Source: Brachycybe producta
Lineage: Eukaryota > Arthropoda > Diplopoda > Playtdesmida > Andrognathidae
Direction of reading: 5' to 3'
Assembly (NCBI GenBank): GCA_036925085.1
Contig: JAUPFP010000054.1
Location: 682,001-746,000, forward strand
DNA: 64,000 nucleotides
Shown here one piece after another: positions 21,880 through 47,975 of this stretch (the first letter of the stretch is position 1; each line of letters opens with the position of its first letter). A model generated the notes under the pieces. It was given only the letters and a program-made list of their open reading frames with translations, was not told the origin of the DNA and searched no databases. Both the position numbers and the translations under genes were made by a program.

Positions 21880-24800
21880 TACTCAAAAATTGGGGTCCTC
21901 GATCAGTGATGATCTTCTGAGGAACTCCAAATTCGTTTACAATTTTATCTTTGACGAAGGCAATTGCTGCCTGAGCGGTTGCTCTTGCCACTGCTTTGGC
22001 GATGCAATACTTCGTCGCGTAGTCCACTGCAATCAAAATATGTTGAACTCCTCCGATTGACTTCGGAAGAGGACCAACATAATCCATCCCCCAACACTCT
22101 GTCGGCTTTCCCACAGTGATTGGTTGTAACAATCCAGGTACTTTTTGGTGCAACAGTTTGGTTCTCTGACAGATGTGGCACGACCTGACATAGTCGGCGA
22201 CATCTGCTTTCATTGTTTTCCAATAGAATCTCTTCTGGATTCTCTTCATCGTTTTGGTGAATCCGAAATGTCCGGCCTCAGGCACATCATGGAGCATCTC
22301 GAGAATCCCAATCCTCAATTGTCGGGGCACAGTACACGTTAGTACTGGCACGGTGTCTTCATACTTCATGTGGTATAAAACGCCATCCACTATCGCAAAT
22401 TTCTTGTGATAGGGATGCAGTCGATCTTGCTGGAGTGATTCTTTGATGAGGAGAAGTTCTTCATCAAGGGATTGCTCCCGTTCCCACTGGAAATCGTTGT
22501 AGACAGTAAAGATGTGAAGGTCCTCGAGAGCTTCCATCTCTCCATTCTTCTGCTTCCAACTAGCAGGAACGTTGCTCTCGTAACGTGAGACACAATCGGC
22601 GTCCACGTGCGTTTTACCCTTCTTGTAAACTACCTCATAATCATATGGCTGTAGTTTCATTTGCCATTTACCCAATCGGCCATCTAAATTCTGTGCTGTT
22701 TTTAAATAACACAGGGCCTTATGATCGGTAAATATCTTGAATTTTCGGTTGAAAACATACGGTCTGGCTTTTTCTATGCCATAAACGATTGCAAGACATT
22801 CTTTTTCAGTCGTTCCGTAGTTTCGTTCTGCTCCTTGGAGTTTTCGGCTGTAGTAACCTAGAACTCCAGGTTTCTTTTCGTTTTTCGCATACTGATAAAT
22901 TATGACACCAATCTGGTAATCGCAAGCATCAGTGTGCAAGGCAATTTCTGCCTCCGGATCATACAAAGTTAGAATCGGAGCGGAGCAAAGAGCCTTCTTC
23001 AGACCATCAAAAGCGACCTCGCAGTCGTCATTCCACTTGAAGTCCAGGTCCTTCTTGACTAGGGCTTGCATTGGTTTGGCGATCTTGGAGTAATTTTCAA
23101 TGAAACGGTTGTAGTAGCCGGTCATTCCAAGGAAGCTTCTGACGTCGGTCACGTTTTTCGGTGCAGGAAATCCTTGAATCGTCTGCACTTTCTCTTCATC
23201 AGGTCGAATACCAAGAGCACTAATCTTGTGGCCAAGGTAGTTGATCTCGTCTTCTCCGAAGAAACATTTGCTGGGTTGAAGACTTAAATTGGCGTTCCGT
23301 ATGAGCACCAAGATATCTCTCAATCTTTTCATGAACTCTTCGAAGTTCTTCGCAAAGATGACGATGTCATCTAAATAGACCAGGCAGGTCTCCCATTTGT
23401 GGCCTGCCAGTAACAGATCCAAAGCACGCTGCATCGTCGCAGGTGCATTCATCAAACCAAACGGCATTCTATTAAATTCATAGAGGCCATTTGTGCATAC
23501 GAAAGCCGTTTTTTCTCGATCTCTTTCTTCCACCGGAAATTGCCAATAACCTGATATTAAATCCAAGGTTGCAAAGATCGTGGCTCCAGACAGAGAGTCG
23601 AAAGCGTCATCTATCCGTGGTAACGGATATTGGTCAGATTTGGTTTGAGCATTTAATTTGCGATAATCGACGCAAAATCGATGCTGACCATTCTTCTTCT
23701 TGACAATCACCACCGGACTTGCGTACGGACTCTTGGATGGGCTAACAATGCCAGCGTCCAACATATCACGTAGTGTCGTCTTGATGATCTCTCTCTGAGC
23801 AGGTGAAGTACGCCGGAGCGGTTCTCGAACCGGCGGGTTTTCACCCGTGTCAATCACGTGTTTTGCCAAATTTGTCTTTTTCAAGTCGGAGGTCTTGAAG
23901 GCAAAGATGTCTCTAAATTCTCCGAGAAGTTTCCGAATCGCCATTTGTTCTTCTCTTGAACGATTCGGGTTGACATTCAGACTGTCTTGAAATTTGACAT
24001 AGTCTTGCACTGTCACTTCGTCACTCTGTGCTTCAACTTTATAAATCGAGGGGCCCACAGGCACATCAAGAGCTATAGTGGCATCCTCGATCTCTGCGAT
24101 CGTTTCTCTGGCTCCGAGGTGAATAACCTCTCCAGACGGATTGAAGATTTGAATTTGAAGGATAGACTTTCCTTTTCCTTCAATGATCCCAGGAGAAACT
24201 TTGACTCCTCTCTGCTGGAACGTGCTTTCGCACGAGTCGATGAATTGAAGACTACCTTCTTGTAGATCATCAGGAGCATTGACCTCGACGATTGCAACTT
24301 TTTTCGGATCCAGCACGAGATTCTGGACCAGACGTAGCTTAGCTGGCCCCTTATTCAGGAGTTTCTCTTGCAGATCTTCCTCTTCTTGATTCTTAAGATT
24401 TTCAATAAAATCTTCTGCTTTTTGGTTCTTTTGGAGAGTGTCCGGCAACAGTTCCTCTCCAAAATACACTTTCTTTTTGTTCATGTCAAGGCAAAGGTTG
24501 AGGTCTTTACCGAGATCGTTTCCCAGCAAAGCCTCACGTCGTCCTTTGATGACAATCAGCTTTCCTCTGACAAGTTTTTCGGCGACTCGAATCGGCACGA
24601 TGACTTGTCCCATGATGTTTAATGGATTTCCTCCGGCGCCAGTCAAATTCGGCGGAAAAGGTAGCGGATCCATTACCAACTTCATCTCTTTGACTAGTGA
24701 CTCACTTATGACAGAAGCTTCGGCACCACTGTCGGTAGTCATCACTAACTCACGACCTCCGAAGTTCACACGAACTTTGGGAGCCGTCTGCTCATCTTGT

Positions 24801-25582
24801 TGTTGGACTTGAAGTTCACGAGGCGTGACTGTCTCAGTCAACTTGGTCCAAACATCTTGTATTGTCTTCGAACAACACTGGTTTTTCAACCGACAGAGAA
24901 GACTAGACTCTGCAGCTGAATTAACAGGTGTGGCTACTTTCTTTTTCGCCACTCCATGTTCTGCTTTGGTTTTAACAGGAGTAGCTCCTTTTGAGACTAC
25001 TACCTGTTCTTCTTGGTTTTTAGCAAGAGTAGCTCCTTTTGAGACAACTACTTGCTCTTCTTTAGTCTTAACAGGTGTGGTTACTTTCTTTTTCGCCACA
25101 CACTGTTCTTCTTTGGTTTTAACAGGTGTGGTTACTTTCTTTTTCGCCACACACTGCTCTGCTTGATTGTTAACAGAAGTAGCTCCTTTTGAGACTACTA
25201 TCTGTTCTGCTCGATTGGACATCTTGGCGTCGTTCGTCTTTACAAACGACGTAGAGGCCCCACTTTGCAGTGGGTTCCGCCGGCTCCCATTTTCGTGAAT
25301 GGTACGGATGTGGATCCCATCTCCAAAGTCTGCTTCATGTCGTGGAGAGTCCTCTAGCTGCACCGCAGCACAGCTCTGCTTAGGAGTCATTGATTCCTCT
25401 TCTCTGTTGTCGTGTTGGCACAGGCTACCCAGACCTGGAGGCATCCCAGCATGGTTGACCGCAGCCAAACCAATAGATCCTCTCGTTATCTGGTCCTGTC
25501 GGACCGTGACGTCAACCTTTGCAGGTTTCGTTGACTCCTCTTCTTTCGGGCTCTCGTTGACATCTTCTTTTTCGGGCGTCAC
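21731..25582 (-). CDS. pol: Retrotransposon pol (protease, RT, RNase H, integrase N-half)
   Basis: 1283 codons counted from the first GTG. There is no ATG at the start; the frame is open upstream to the -1 slip site inside gag, which is its likely mode of expression. Residues about 122-215 are six imperfect 16-17-residue repeats. Aspartic protease: D284-S-G. Reverse transcriptase: YLDD at 736-739. RNase H: D885 in LHTDACD. Integrase zinc finger: H1098, H1105, C1135, C1138. Catalytic triad: D1167, D1227, E1263, with 35 residues between the last two. Soon after E1263 the frame runs out of homology and stops at 21731. The rest of integrase continues in the +1 frame. Confidence 0.9.
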   Translation of the reverse strand: MTPEKEDVNESPKEEESTKPAKVDVTVRQDQITRGSIGLAAVNHAGMPPGLGSLCQHDNREEESMTPKQSCAAVQLEDSPRHEADFGDGIHIRTIHENGSRRNPLQSGASTSFVKTNDAKMSNRAEQIVVSKGATSVNNQAEQCVAKKKVTTPVKTKEEQCVAKKKVTTPVKTKEEQVVVSKGATLAKNQEEQVVVSKGATPVKTKAEHGVAKKKVATPVNSAAESSLLCRLKNQCCSKTIQDVWTKLTETVTPRELQVQQQDEQTAPKVRVNFGGRELVMTTDSGAEASVISESLVKEMKLVMDPLPFPPNLTGAGGNPLNIMGQVIVPIRVAEKLVRGKLIVIKGRREALLGNDLGKDLNLCLDMNKKKVYFGEELLPDTLQKNQKAEDFIENLKNQEEEDLQEKLLNKGPAKLRLVQNLVLDPKKVAIVEVNAPDDLQEGSLQFIDSCESTFQQRGVKVSPGIIEGKGKSILQIQIFNPSGEVIHLGARETIAEIEDATIALDVPVGPSIYKVEAQSDEVTVQDYVKFQDSLNVNPNRSREEQMAIRKLLGEFRDIFAFKTSDLKKTNLAKHVIDTGENPPVREPLRRTSPAQREIIKTTLRDMLDAGIVSPSKSPYASPVVIVKKKNGQHRFCVDYRKLNAQTKSDQYPLPRIDDAFDSLSGATIFATLDLISGYWQFPVEERDREKTAFVCTNGLYEFNRMPFGLMNAPATMQRALDLLLAGHKWETCLVYLDDIVIFAKNFEEFMKRLRDILVLIRNANLSLQPSKCFFGEDEINYLGHKISALGIRPDEEKVQTIQGFPAPKNVTDVRSFLGMTGYYNRFIENYSKIAKPMQALVKKDLDFKWNDDCEVAFDGLKKALCSAPILTLYDPEAEIALHTDACDYQIGVIIYQYAKNEKKPGVLGYYSRKLQGAERNYGTTEKECLAIVYGIEKARPYVFNRKFKIFTDHKALCYLKTAQNLDGRLGKWQMKLQPYDYEVVYKKGKTHVDADCVSRYESNVPASWKQKNGEMEALEDLHIFTVYNDFQWEREQSLDEELLLIKESLQQDRLHPYHKKFAIVDGVLYHMKYEDTVPVLTCTVPRQLRIGILEMLHDVPEAGHFGFTKTMKRIQKRFYWKTMKADVADYVRSCHICQRTKLLHQKVPGLLQPITVGKPTECWGMDYVGPLPKSIGGVQHILIAVDYATKYCIAKAVARATAQAAIAFVKDKIVNEFGVPQKIITDRGPQFLSNETQAFFKTYAIQHAATTAYHPQADGLAERTNHSHGSGETSLGCPSAAG

Positions 25583-25618
25583 TACTGTGGGTGCGAGTGG
25601 CGCCCTTGGTAGTTTAAA
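25574..25618 (-). promoter_or_regulatory. -1 ribosomal frameshift signal at gag-pol junction
   Basis: In the gag frame the minus strand reads GC-T-TTA-AAC (25612-25618), a canonical X-XXY-YYZ slippery heptamer TTTAAAC. After a 6-nt spacer (TACCAA) comes a stem-loop: GGGCG-C-CACT, a 12-nt loop, then AGTG-A-CGCCC (25605 down to 25574), nine base pairs with one C-A mismatch. Slipping by -1 enters the pol frame with no stop. The gag TAG is 27 nt beyond the heptamer. No free-energy or pseudoknot calculation was made. Confidence 0.85.
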
Positions 25619-27072
25619 GCTGTCAGATGGTTGTCAAAATGGAAATAATGCGTCCGATTATTTATTAGGACAGGCACCATCTTCATTCCATTGGGTAGAA
25701 CATGGATTTCGTCGGCGCGGATAACTTTTGGCGCCGTCGTTTCCGACGGTTCATCAACTCTACTGACTGGAGTTGGTGGAGTCGTCTTGTTCTCCTCCTT
25801 CTTCGGTTTCGGTTCGTTGGGGCACTGGAACGCTCGATGTCCAGGCTCCTGACATTGGTAACAGATGAGTGGCCCAGTAGACTTCCTTCTCTGCTGGGGT
25901 CTCGATCCACCATCTCGATTTGGTTGTGAATCCTGCGTCTTTTCAGACGTGGCCGGATTCTTAGGAGTCCACGTCTGCTTCCTTTGTTGTTGCTGCTGTT
26001 GTTGCTTCTGCTGCTGAGGCTTCTGCTGCTGGGTCGGTTGGTTACCAGTAGACGTCCTGTATGCTAGCATCTTCTCCTCTATTAGTTCTCCTTCTGTTTG
26101 GGCTGCAAATTTAACAAAGTCATATAAATTGTCTTTAGGTGCCCCAAATAGATACTGTTTGAGAGATGGTAGCAGGCTCTTCCTCAGGCTCGAGATCAAC
26201 AAAGAGTCGTCATCATTGGGATGTATCCTTCGATACATCTCTGCATACTCCTCCGCATAGACTTTGAAGGTTTCGTTGTCCTTCTGAGTCCTTGCGGACA
26301 GCTCGTTCTTCATCCTTACTTTCTGGTCAGGTAACAGAAATTCATTAATTATTCCATTTCTCATCATGATCCAATTGATCTCGCCATATTCCAAGCGGAA
26401 ACGAGCAAGCCATTTGATCGCTCGTTTTCGAAGGAGACCAGTAAAGTGGCTGCATCGCTGCAGGGAGTTCCACTGGTGCGCAATCGCAATATCTTCGAAC
26501 TCTTCGATATATAGAAGGATGTTTTCAGACCCAGTATACTTCGGAAAACCCTGGAGTGGATGTAGCGAATTCTTTTCAGAATACGGCGTAGGTCCCAGGT
26601 TTGGAGTCCATTCAGGAGCTTCAGGCCTGAGCTTGCGCCCGGATTCTGTCGGTGATTTGCTTCTGTTTCTGAGATTTCTCTCATGTGTGTGTTCAAAGCG
26701 GCGTGGAGTCGATTCTCCACATAACCGTCTTACCAATTCTTCTCGACTTTCAGGAGTAGCGTCTTTCATTAGTTCGGCAAACCGGTCGACCATCTTCTGT
26801 TCGTTGCTTCGTCGAGAGGCCTCAGAAGATGCTTCAGTCTTGAGTCGGGTGTCGGCTTGTTGTTCTTCGTCTTCAGCACGCTGTTCTTCCTCCTGGAGTC
26901 GCTTCTCTGACGCAAGGGCCCTCAGCTTGTCTTCTTTCTCCTGCTTTCGTGTTTCGCGGGCAACACGGCGTGTTTCCCGAGCTTTCGCTCGTTCCTTTAC
27001 GAGCTGTTCACGTCGGCGTCTGTATTGGAGTTGCTGGGAGAACCTTGCGGTTATTCCGTTGGTATTCATCAT
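25582..27072 (-). CDS. gag: Retrotransposon Gag with CCHC zinc knuckle
   Basis: 496 residues from tandem ATGs at 27072. The N-terminus is a highly charged Arg/Glu helix (about 15-100), as expected for a coiled coil. Residues about 175-345 resemble the retrotransposon Gag capsid domain (YTGSENILLYIEEFEDIA, WLARFR, YAEEYAEMYRR). A Gln-rich stretch precedes one zinc knuckle CYQCQEPGHRAFQC (CX2CX4HX4C). It forms virus-like particles and binds the element RNA by family knowledge. It ends with TAG just after the slip site. Confidence 0.9.
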   Translation of the reverse strand: MMNTNGITARFSQQLQYRRRREQLVKERAKARETRRVARETRKQEKEDKLRALASEKRLQEEEQRAEDEEQQADTRLKTEASSEASRRSNEQKMVDRFAELMKDATPESREELVRRLCGESTPRRFEHTHERNLRNRSKSPTESGRKLRPEAPEWTPNLGPTPYSEKNSLHPLQGFPKYTGSENILLYIEEFEDIAIAHQWNSLQRCSHFTGLLRKRAIKWLARFRLEYGEINWIMMRNGIINEFLLPDQKVRMKNELSARTQKDNETFKVYAEEYAEMYRRIHPNDDDSLLISSLRKSLLPSLKQYLFGAPKDNLYDFVKFAAQTEGELIEEKMLAYRTSTGNQPTQQQKPQQQKQQQQQQQRKQTWTPKNPATSEKTQDSQPNRDGGSRPQQRRKSTGPLICYQCQEPGHRAFQCPNEPKPKKEENKTTPPTPVSRVDEPSETTAPKVIRADEIHVLPNGMKMVPVLINNRTHYFHFDNHLTALNYQGRHSHPQ

Positions 27073-27221
27073 TATGTATCGTAATTTGTGTCAATAAAAA
27101 CGTAAAAATGTTTCGAAAAATTTTGTTTGGTTTCAAAATTGTTTGCACAATTGAATTACGATAATTCTCGTGTTTTTCAACACGTTTCTTAGGGCAAAAC
27201 GAGGTAGCAAGTTTTATAAAC

Positions 27222-27239
27222 TACCCCGCACCTCCACCA
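27222..27239 (-). other. Primer binding site, tRNA-Ala type
   Basis: The plus strand reads TACCCCGCACCTCCACCA, which looks like the 3' end of a metazoan tRNA-Ala including CCA (typically TACCCCGCATCTCCA-CCA). The minus strand therefore gives TGGTGGAGGTGC as the primer site, 5 nt inside the 5' LTR boundary. The leader between PBS and gag is about 150 nt. Confidence 0.8.
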
Positions 27240-27244
27240 TATAT

Positions 27245-28166
27245 TGTGACGGACCTTTTTCCGCTAGTAGAATCTGCTCTTTTTGGTTAATACGAGCGAG
27301 TTTACACTCGTATTGATAGTGGTTGGCTAGGCCACTAATTCTACTGGCCCGGGAGGACTAGACCAATATAACGTCTATTTTATGTCCTCACTAGTCTCTG
27401 GCAAAAGACTTCACAGTCTTGAGGATCTTTAATCTCTGTATCTCTCGGACTTTCGTCCGTAAATCTGCCCTAAGAATCGTGTAAAAATATACTCACTTGT
27501 ACGTTGCAGGTTTGCACCTGTTGGGACCTTTTCGATGTATCCAAATAGGTGAAGACCTGCAAATGATGAATTCCCAATCGCGGAATTTAAGTTTCGATGA
27601 ATAAAAACACCACTGGCTTGGTTTAAATATAAAGATCGGTTTATTACGCAGATAAACAAAGTTGGCGAACTGGTTTTGCACACACATAAAAATATGACTT
27701 AGAAAAATATTACAAGAAAAGAACCGGGCCAAAATCGGCCATAGGTTCGGTATATAATTAGAAGTTTAAAAAGCGTTTCTTTGACATTACAAATGTAACT
27801 CTTTATATACCCTGAGAATCCACAAGTCGGATTCTCAGGGCACAATTCGATCATTGGTTAAAACAATATTTTGGACCAAATGGACCAATCAAAGGATTGA
27901 TCCACTTGTCCAAAACCATGATTCATCTCCTGTTGTCACACATAGGTGACAACAGAAGAAATCAAAACAAAATCAAACTTTAAACGAATAACATGAGGGG
28001 GGAACGAAAAGGTCAGATGATTATCTCATCACATATGATATCTGGGTCACTTGGTACCAAAAGTACCGAGTGGCCCAGAAGCTAAATAAAGTACAGGGTG
28101 ACGTTAAACCTAAAAAAAAACGAAAACGCTAAAGAGCGGAAATAAGCGGCGGGCCCAAACGTCTCA
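27245..28166 (-). repeat. 5' LTR (922 bp), head-to-head with NF1
   Basis: Same sequence as the LTR at 17818 (offset 9427). TATA box on the minus strand at 27801-27809. Its outer end lies about 475 bp upstream of the first NF1 upstream ATG, with transcription pointing away from NF1. Confidence 0.95.
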
Positions 28167-28429
28167 ATAAAGCTCTTAAGAGTTTTATCTCATTGGGTAT
28201 TAATTAATTTTAAAAGTATTTGTATATGTTTTAAATTTATATATTTTATATTTATATTTTTATATTTTAATTATTTATTAATTTTTATATTTTATTCACA
28301 GTCTATATTTTTAAAGTTTTTTTTAATAACTACATATGGTAAGTATGTTGTATGACGTCATACACAATGAGCTATCAAGTAATTGAGCGCTCAAACGGAG
28401 CGAACAATGTAAAAACACCAATAGTAATT

Positions 28430-28641
28430 TCTAGCGGCCAGATGCTATTGAAGAGATAGACAGAGAGACAGGCAGTTGGCAGAAAAAAATTCTGTTAGCC
28501 CCGCCCTTTTATGAGTATCAGACCAATAACAAACAGAATCAAACGCGTAACAAACCTAAATAACCAATCAGAACGAACCTTTTAGGCTGCTCCCAACTGC
28601 TTCTAGAGAGAGAGAGAGAGAGAGAGTGTTCATGATCAAAG
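28430..28641 (+). promoter_or_regulatory. Presumed NF1 core promoter
   Basis: Contains a GC box (CCCCGCCC near 28500), CCAAT at 28523-28527 and CCAATCAG at 28564-28571, then (AG)n at about 28606-28627 and AAAGATGGCG, a sequence often seen at TSSs. The transcription start cannot be placed exactly. Part of the region (28472-28600) is related to the repeat at 49754-49885. Confidence 0.5.
28472..28600. repeat. ~130-bp MITE-like element in NF1 promoter (family E)
   Basis: 8-bp inverted ends GCAGTTGG and CCAACTGC. The inner block CCGCCCTTTTATGA..TCAGACCAA.AAC matches the complement of the right arm of the element at 49754-49885, which has the same length and also lies just upstream of a gene. Confidence 0.5.
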
Positions 28642-28674
28642 ATGGCGTCGACGTTGTCGTTCAATGGAGTTTAA
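28642..28674 (+). CDS. Upstream ORF in NF1 5' leader
   Basis: ATG to TAA, 10 codons (MASTLSFNGV), 81 nt before the NF1 start. It lies across a 23-bp tandem duplication (28651-28673 and 28674-28696) that carries GTTGTCGTTCAATGG. It could reduce NF1 translation if transcribed; not proven. Confidence 0.4.
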   Translation: MASTLSFNGV

Positions 28675-28754
28675 CGTTGTCGTTCAATGGAGTTTAACGT
28701 TGTAAAGTGACAATCGATGTTTGTTTTCTTATTCAGTTATTTTGTATCGTTGAA

Positions 28755-46188
<17,434 letters not shown>

Positions 46189-46363
46189 TCTCTCTTCTCT
46201 CTCTTTGTATTATTTGTTATTTGCGTACCATTCGATTCAGGGCGGACGTGGAACTAGATGACTGTCGGTAACATCCGATGTCAATCAAACTATCTTTGTC
46301 GTAAGTTTTGTCGTTCTGCTATTCTCCGTGTTTGCGTTTCGCGGCGGAGTTCCGTCGTCTAAG

Positions 46364-46573
46364 ACGAGTAATCTCGTTCCTTTGGCGTCGCTACGACAAC
46401 CTCCGCCGTCGTCGCAACCGCCTCCGAGACGATCTCGATGGTCTAATCTTCGTAGCGCTTTTCTGGCTCCTCGTCGATCGTCGTCGATGACAGAATGTCT
46501 TCTGAGATCGACCGATGACGACGAGGAAGACGAAGAATGCGATAACGCCGGACACGAACAAGACGTAGATTGA
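46364..46573 (+). CDS. NF1: Candidate alternative last exon of NF1
   Basis: Opens after TCGTCTAAG (an AG acceptor) and encodes 69 residues then TGA: Ser/Thr, a Pro-rich core (RQPPPSSQPPPRRSRW), then a strongly acidic end (DDDEEDEE). Exon 48 has a possible donor at 46140 (CAG followed by GTTCTG) exactly after RHGSAKQ, and joining the two stays in frame. Vertebrate neurofibromin also changes sequence right after RHGSASQ. The joined isoform would be about 2826 residues. Codon use looks coding, but no transcript evidence is available; it could be 3' UTR. Confidence 0.45.
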   Translation, partial: TSNLVPLASLRQPPPSSQPPPRRSRWSNLRSAFLAPRRSSSMTECLLRSTDDDEEDEECDNAGHEQDVD

Positions 46574-47154
46574 AATCGTCTTTGTTTTTGCGCTCGTTAT
46601 TCGTTAAAATTTCAAAAGAAAAAGCTGCAAATGGAAAAACGATTTACGTATTGTGGTAGCTAATTTTGTTATTTTAATTTGTGCTTTTAATCTTGTTCGC
46701 TGCGTGTCTTCTATTTTTTTTTTTTTTTTGCGAATTTTGAAGGTTTTTTTTTAAGTAACGAGTGGCTGAAATTTGGCCGGAAAATTCATTTTTACCTCCA
46801 AAATTTGCGCCAAAAAATCGCAAAATATTTATATATATATAAAACAAATGAAGAAAAGTTGTTGTTTTTTGGCTTTTCTTTGTTGGTTACGTTTAAAATT
46901 CTTCCTTTTCTTTCACCTGACGTTGTTTGAATTTTTATTTTCAGACAGAATTAACTGTACAGTTGTGTAATTTCAAAGAGTATATTTTTGTGTACGTTGA
47001 TCATCTTTTCGGTCAAATTTACTAGAAAAAAAAATGGCTGTTAAGAATGTTGGGGGAACCGGGGAGGGGAGGGGGATAAACAGAGAAATATTATTGGTGA
47101 AATTGATCTTCTCTTTTTAAACGGTGTCTTTCTGTTTTACGTGTATTTGTTTGT
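46574..47154. other. Probable NF1 3' UTR and flank
   Basis: AT-rich with T-runs; no canonical AATAAA was seen up to about 47100, so the polyadenylation site is not placed. Confidence 0.4.
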
Positions 47155-47331
47155 AAGTTTTAATCGGTCCTTCGAACTCTAGTTATTCTGTCTTTCAGAT
47201 GAACAAAATTCAAGAGGAACTTTGAAAGTGTTTTAGAAAACTAGAAGTGTAGTTAAATCACTTAAGGATAATTTCATGTTTTTGATGTATTTTAAAATAA
47301 GTTTTTTATGTAAGTTAGAAAATGACACAAC
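47155..47331. repeat. Family A MITE, left half
   Basis: GTTATTCTGTCTTTCAGATG and AAAACTAGAAGTGTAGTTAA; cut off by the next copy at a shared TTAAGGTGG. Confidence 0.65.
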
Positions 47332-47785
47332 TTTAAGGTGGTTTTGAAGTGTAAACGCTTTTCGAACTCTGATTATTCTGTATTTCAGGTGCAAAATCAA
47401 GAGAAATTACAAAGTATTTAAAGAACTAGAAGGGTGGCTCAATCACTTACGGGTATTTTTATGTTGATATCTTTAAAAATTAGCCTTTTATGTCAGTTTG
47501 AAAATGACCTAACTTTAAACTGACGATATTTTTTAAGTTTTGACTGTAAAAGTTTATTTTGAAAGATATCAGCTTTAAAAATACCCACAAGTGATTGAAC
47601 TACCCTTCTAATTTCTAAAAAAAACTGTTTAGTTTCTCTTAACTTTGGTCCTGAAAGGCAGAATAATTAATGTTCAAAAATCAGCTATTCTTTTTTTTAA
47701 ATGTTCTCGATAAAAAGTTTATTTTTTAAGATATCAAAATATGAAAATACTATTAAGTGATTCGGCTACCATTCTAATTTTTCTT
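47332..47785. repeat. Family A MITE plus right-arm fragment
   Basis: Copy 47332-47695 starts TTAAGGTGGTTTTGAAGTGT, the clearest example of the terminus. A further right arm at 47702-47785 follows (AAAAGTTTATTTTTTAAG, GCTACCATTCTAATTT). Confidence 0.75.
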
Positions 47786-47789
47786 AAGG

Positions 47790-47975
47790 CCCTGTGTAAT
47801 CGAACCACTTTTTGACTCCAAAATGAAGTCGGGTTGTCTTGAAAATGTACGACTTTGGCCCTTAGCTTCCAGACGCATTCCAACTACCGCAGTGGACTGA
47901 AAGTGGTCTGTTTTGGCGACAACCCGACTTCATTTTACAGTAAACAAAAAAGTGATCTTTGTGCCAAGGGCCTTA
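47790..47975. repeat. Family C MITE
   Basis: AACCACTTTTTGACTCCAAA and ATGAAGTCGGGTTGTC on the left; GACAACCCGACTTCAT on the right, with TTTTGGCGACAACCC in the interior and GGGCCTT at the edge. Confidence 0.65.

Larger units (their letters stand above)
17818..28166 (-). mobile_element. Complete Ty3/gypsy-type LTR retrotransposon
   Basis: 10,349 bp, bounded by two direct LTRs of 922 bp. The element reads on the minus strand: 5' LTR (27245-28166), tRNA-Ala primer site, gag, -1 frameshift signal, pol (protease, reverse transcriptase, RNase H, integrase), a third long frame, polypurine tract, 3' LTR (17818-18739). It is flanked by a 4-bp direct repeat ATAA (17814-17817 and 28167-28170). RT before integrase is the Ty3/gypsy order. 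The LTRs look identical wherever compared, including frames of 84 and 79 codons found unchanged in both, so insertion is recent. Integrase is broken by a +1 frame change. The coding region is richer in GC than the host flanks. Confidence 0.95.

Noticed and set aside
26366-27097. 243-codon plus-strand frame opposite gag
   Set aside because: Antisense shadow of gag; the Arg/Ser-rich composition reflects the charged Gag N-terminus.
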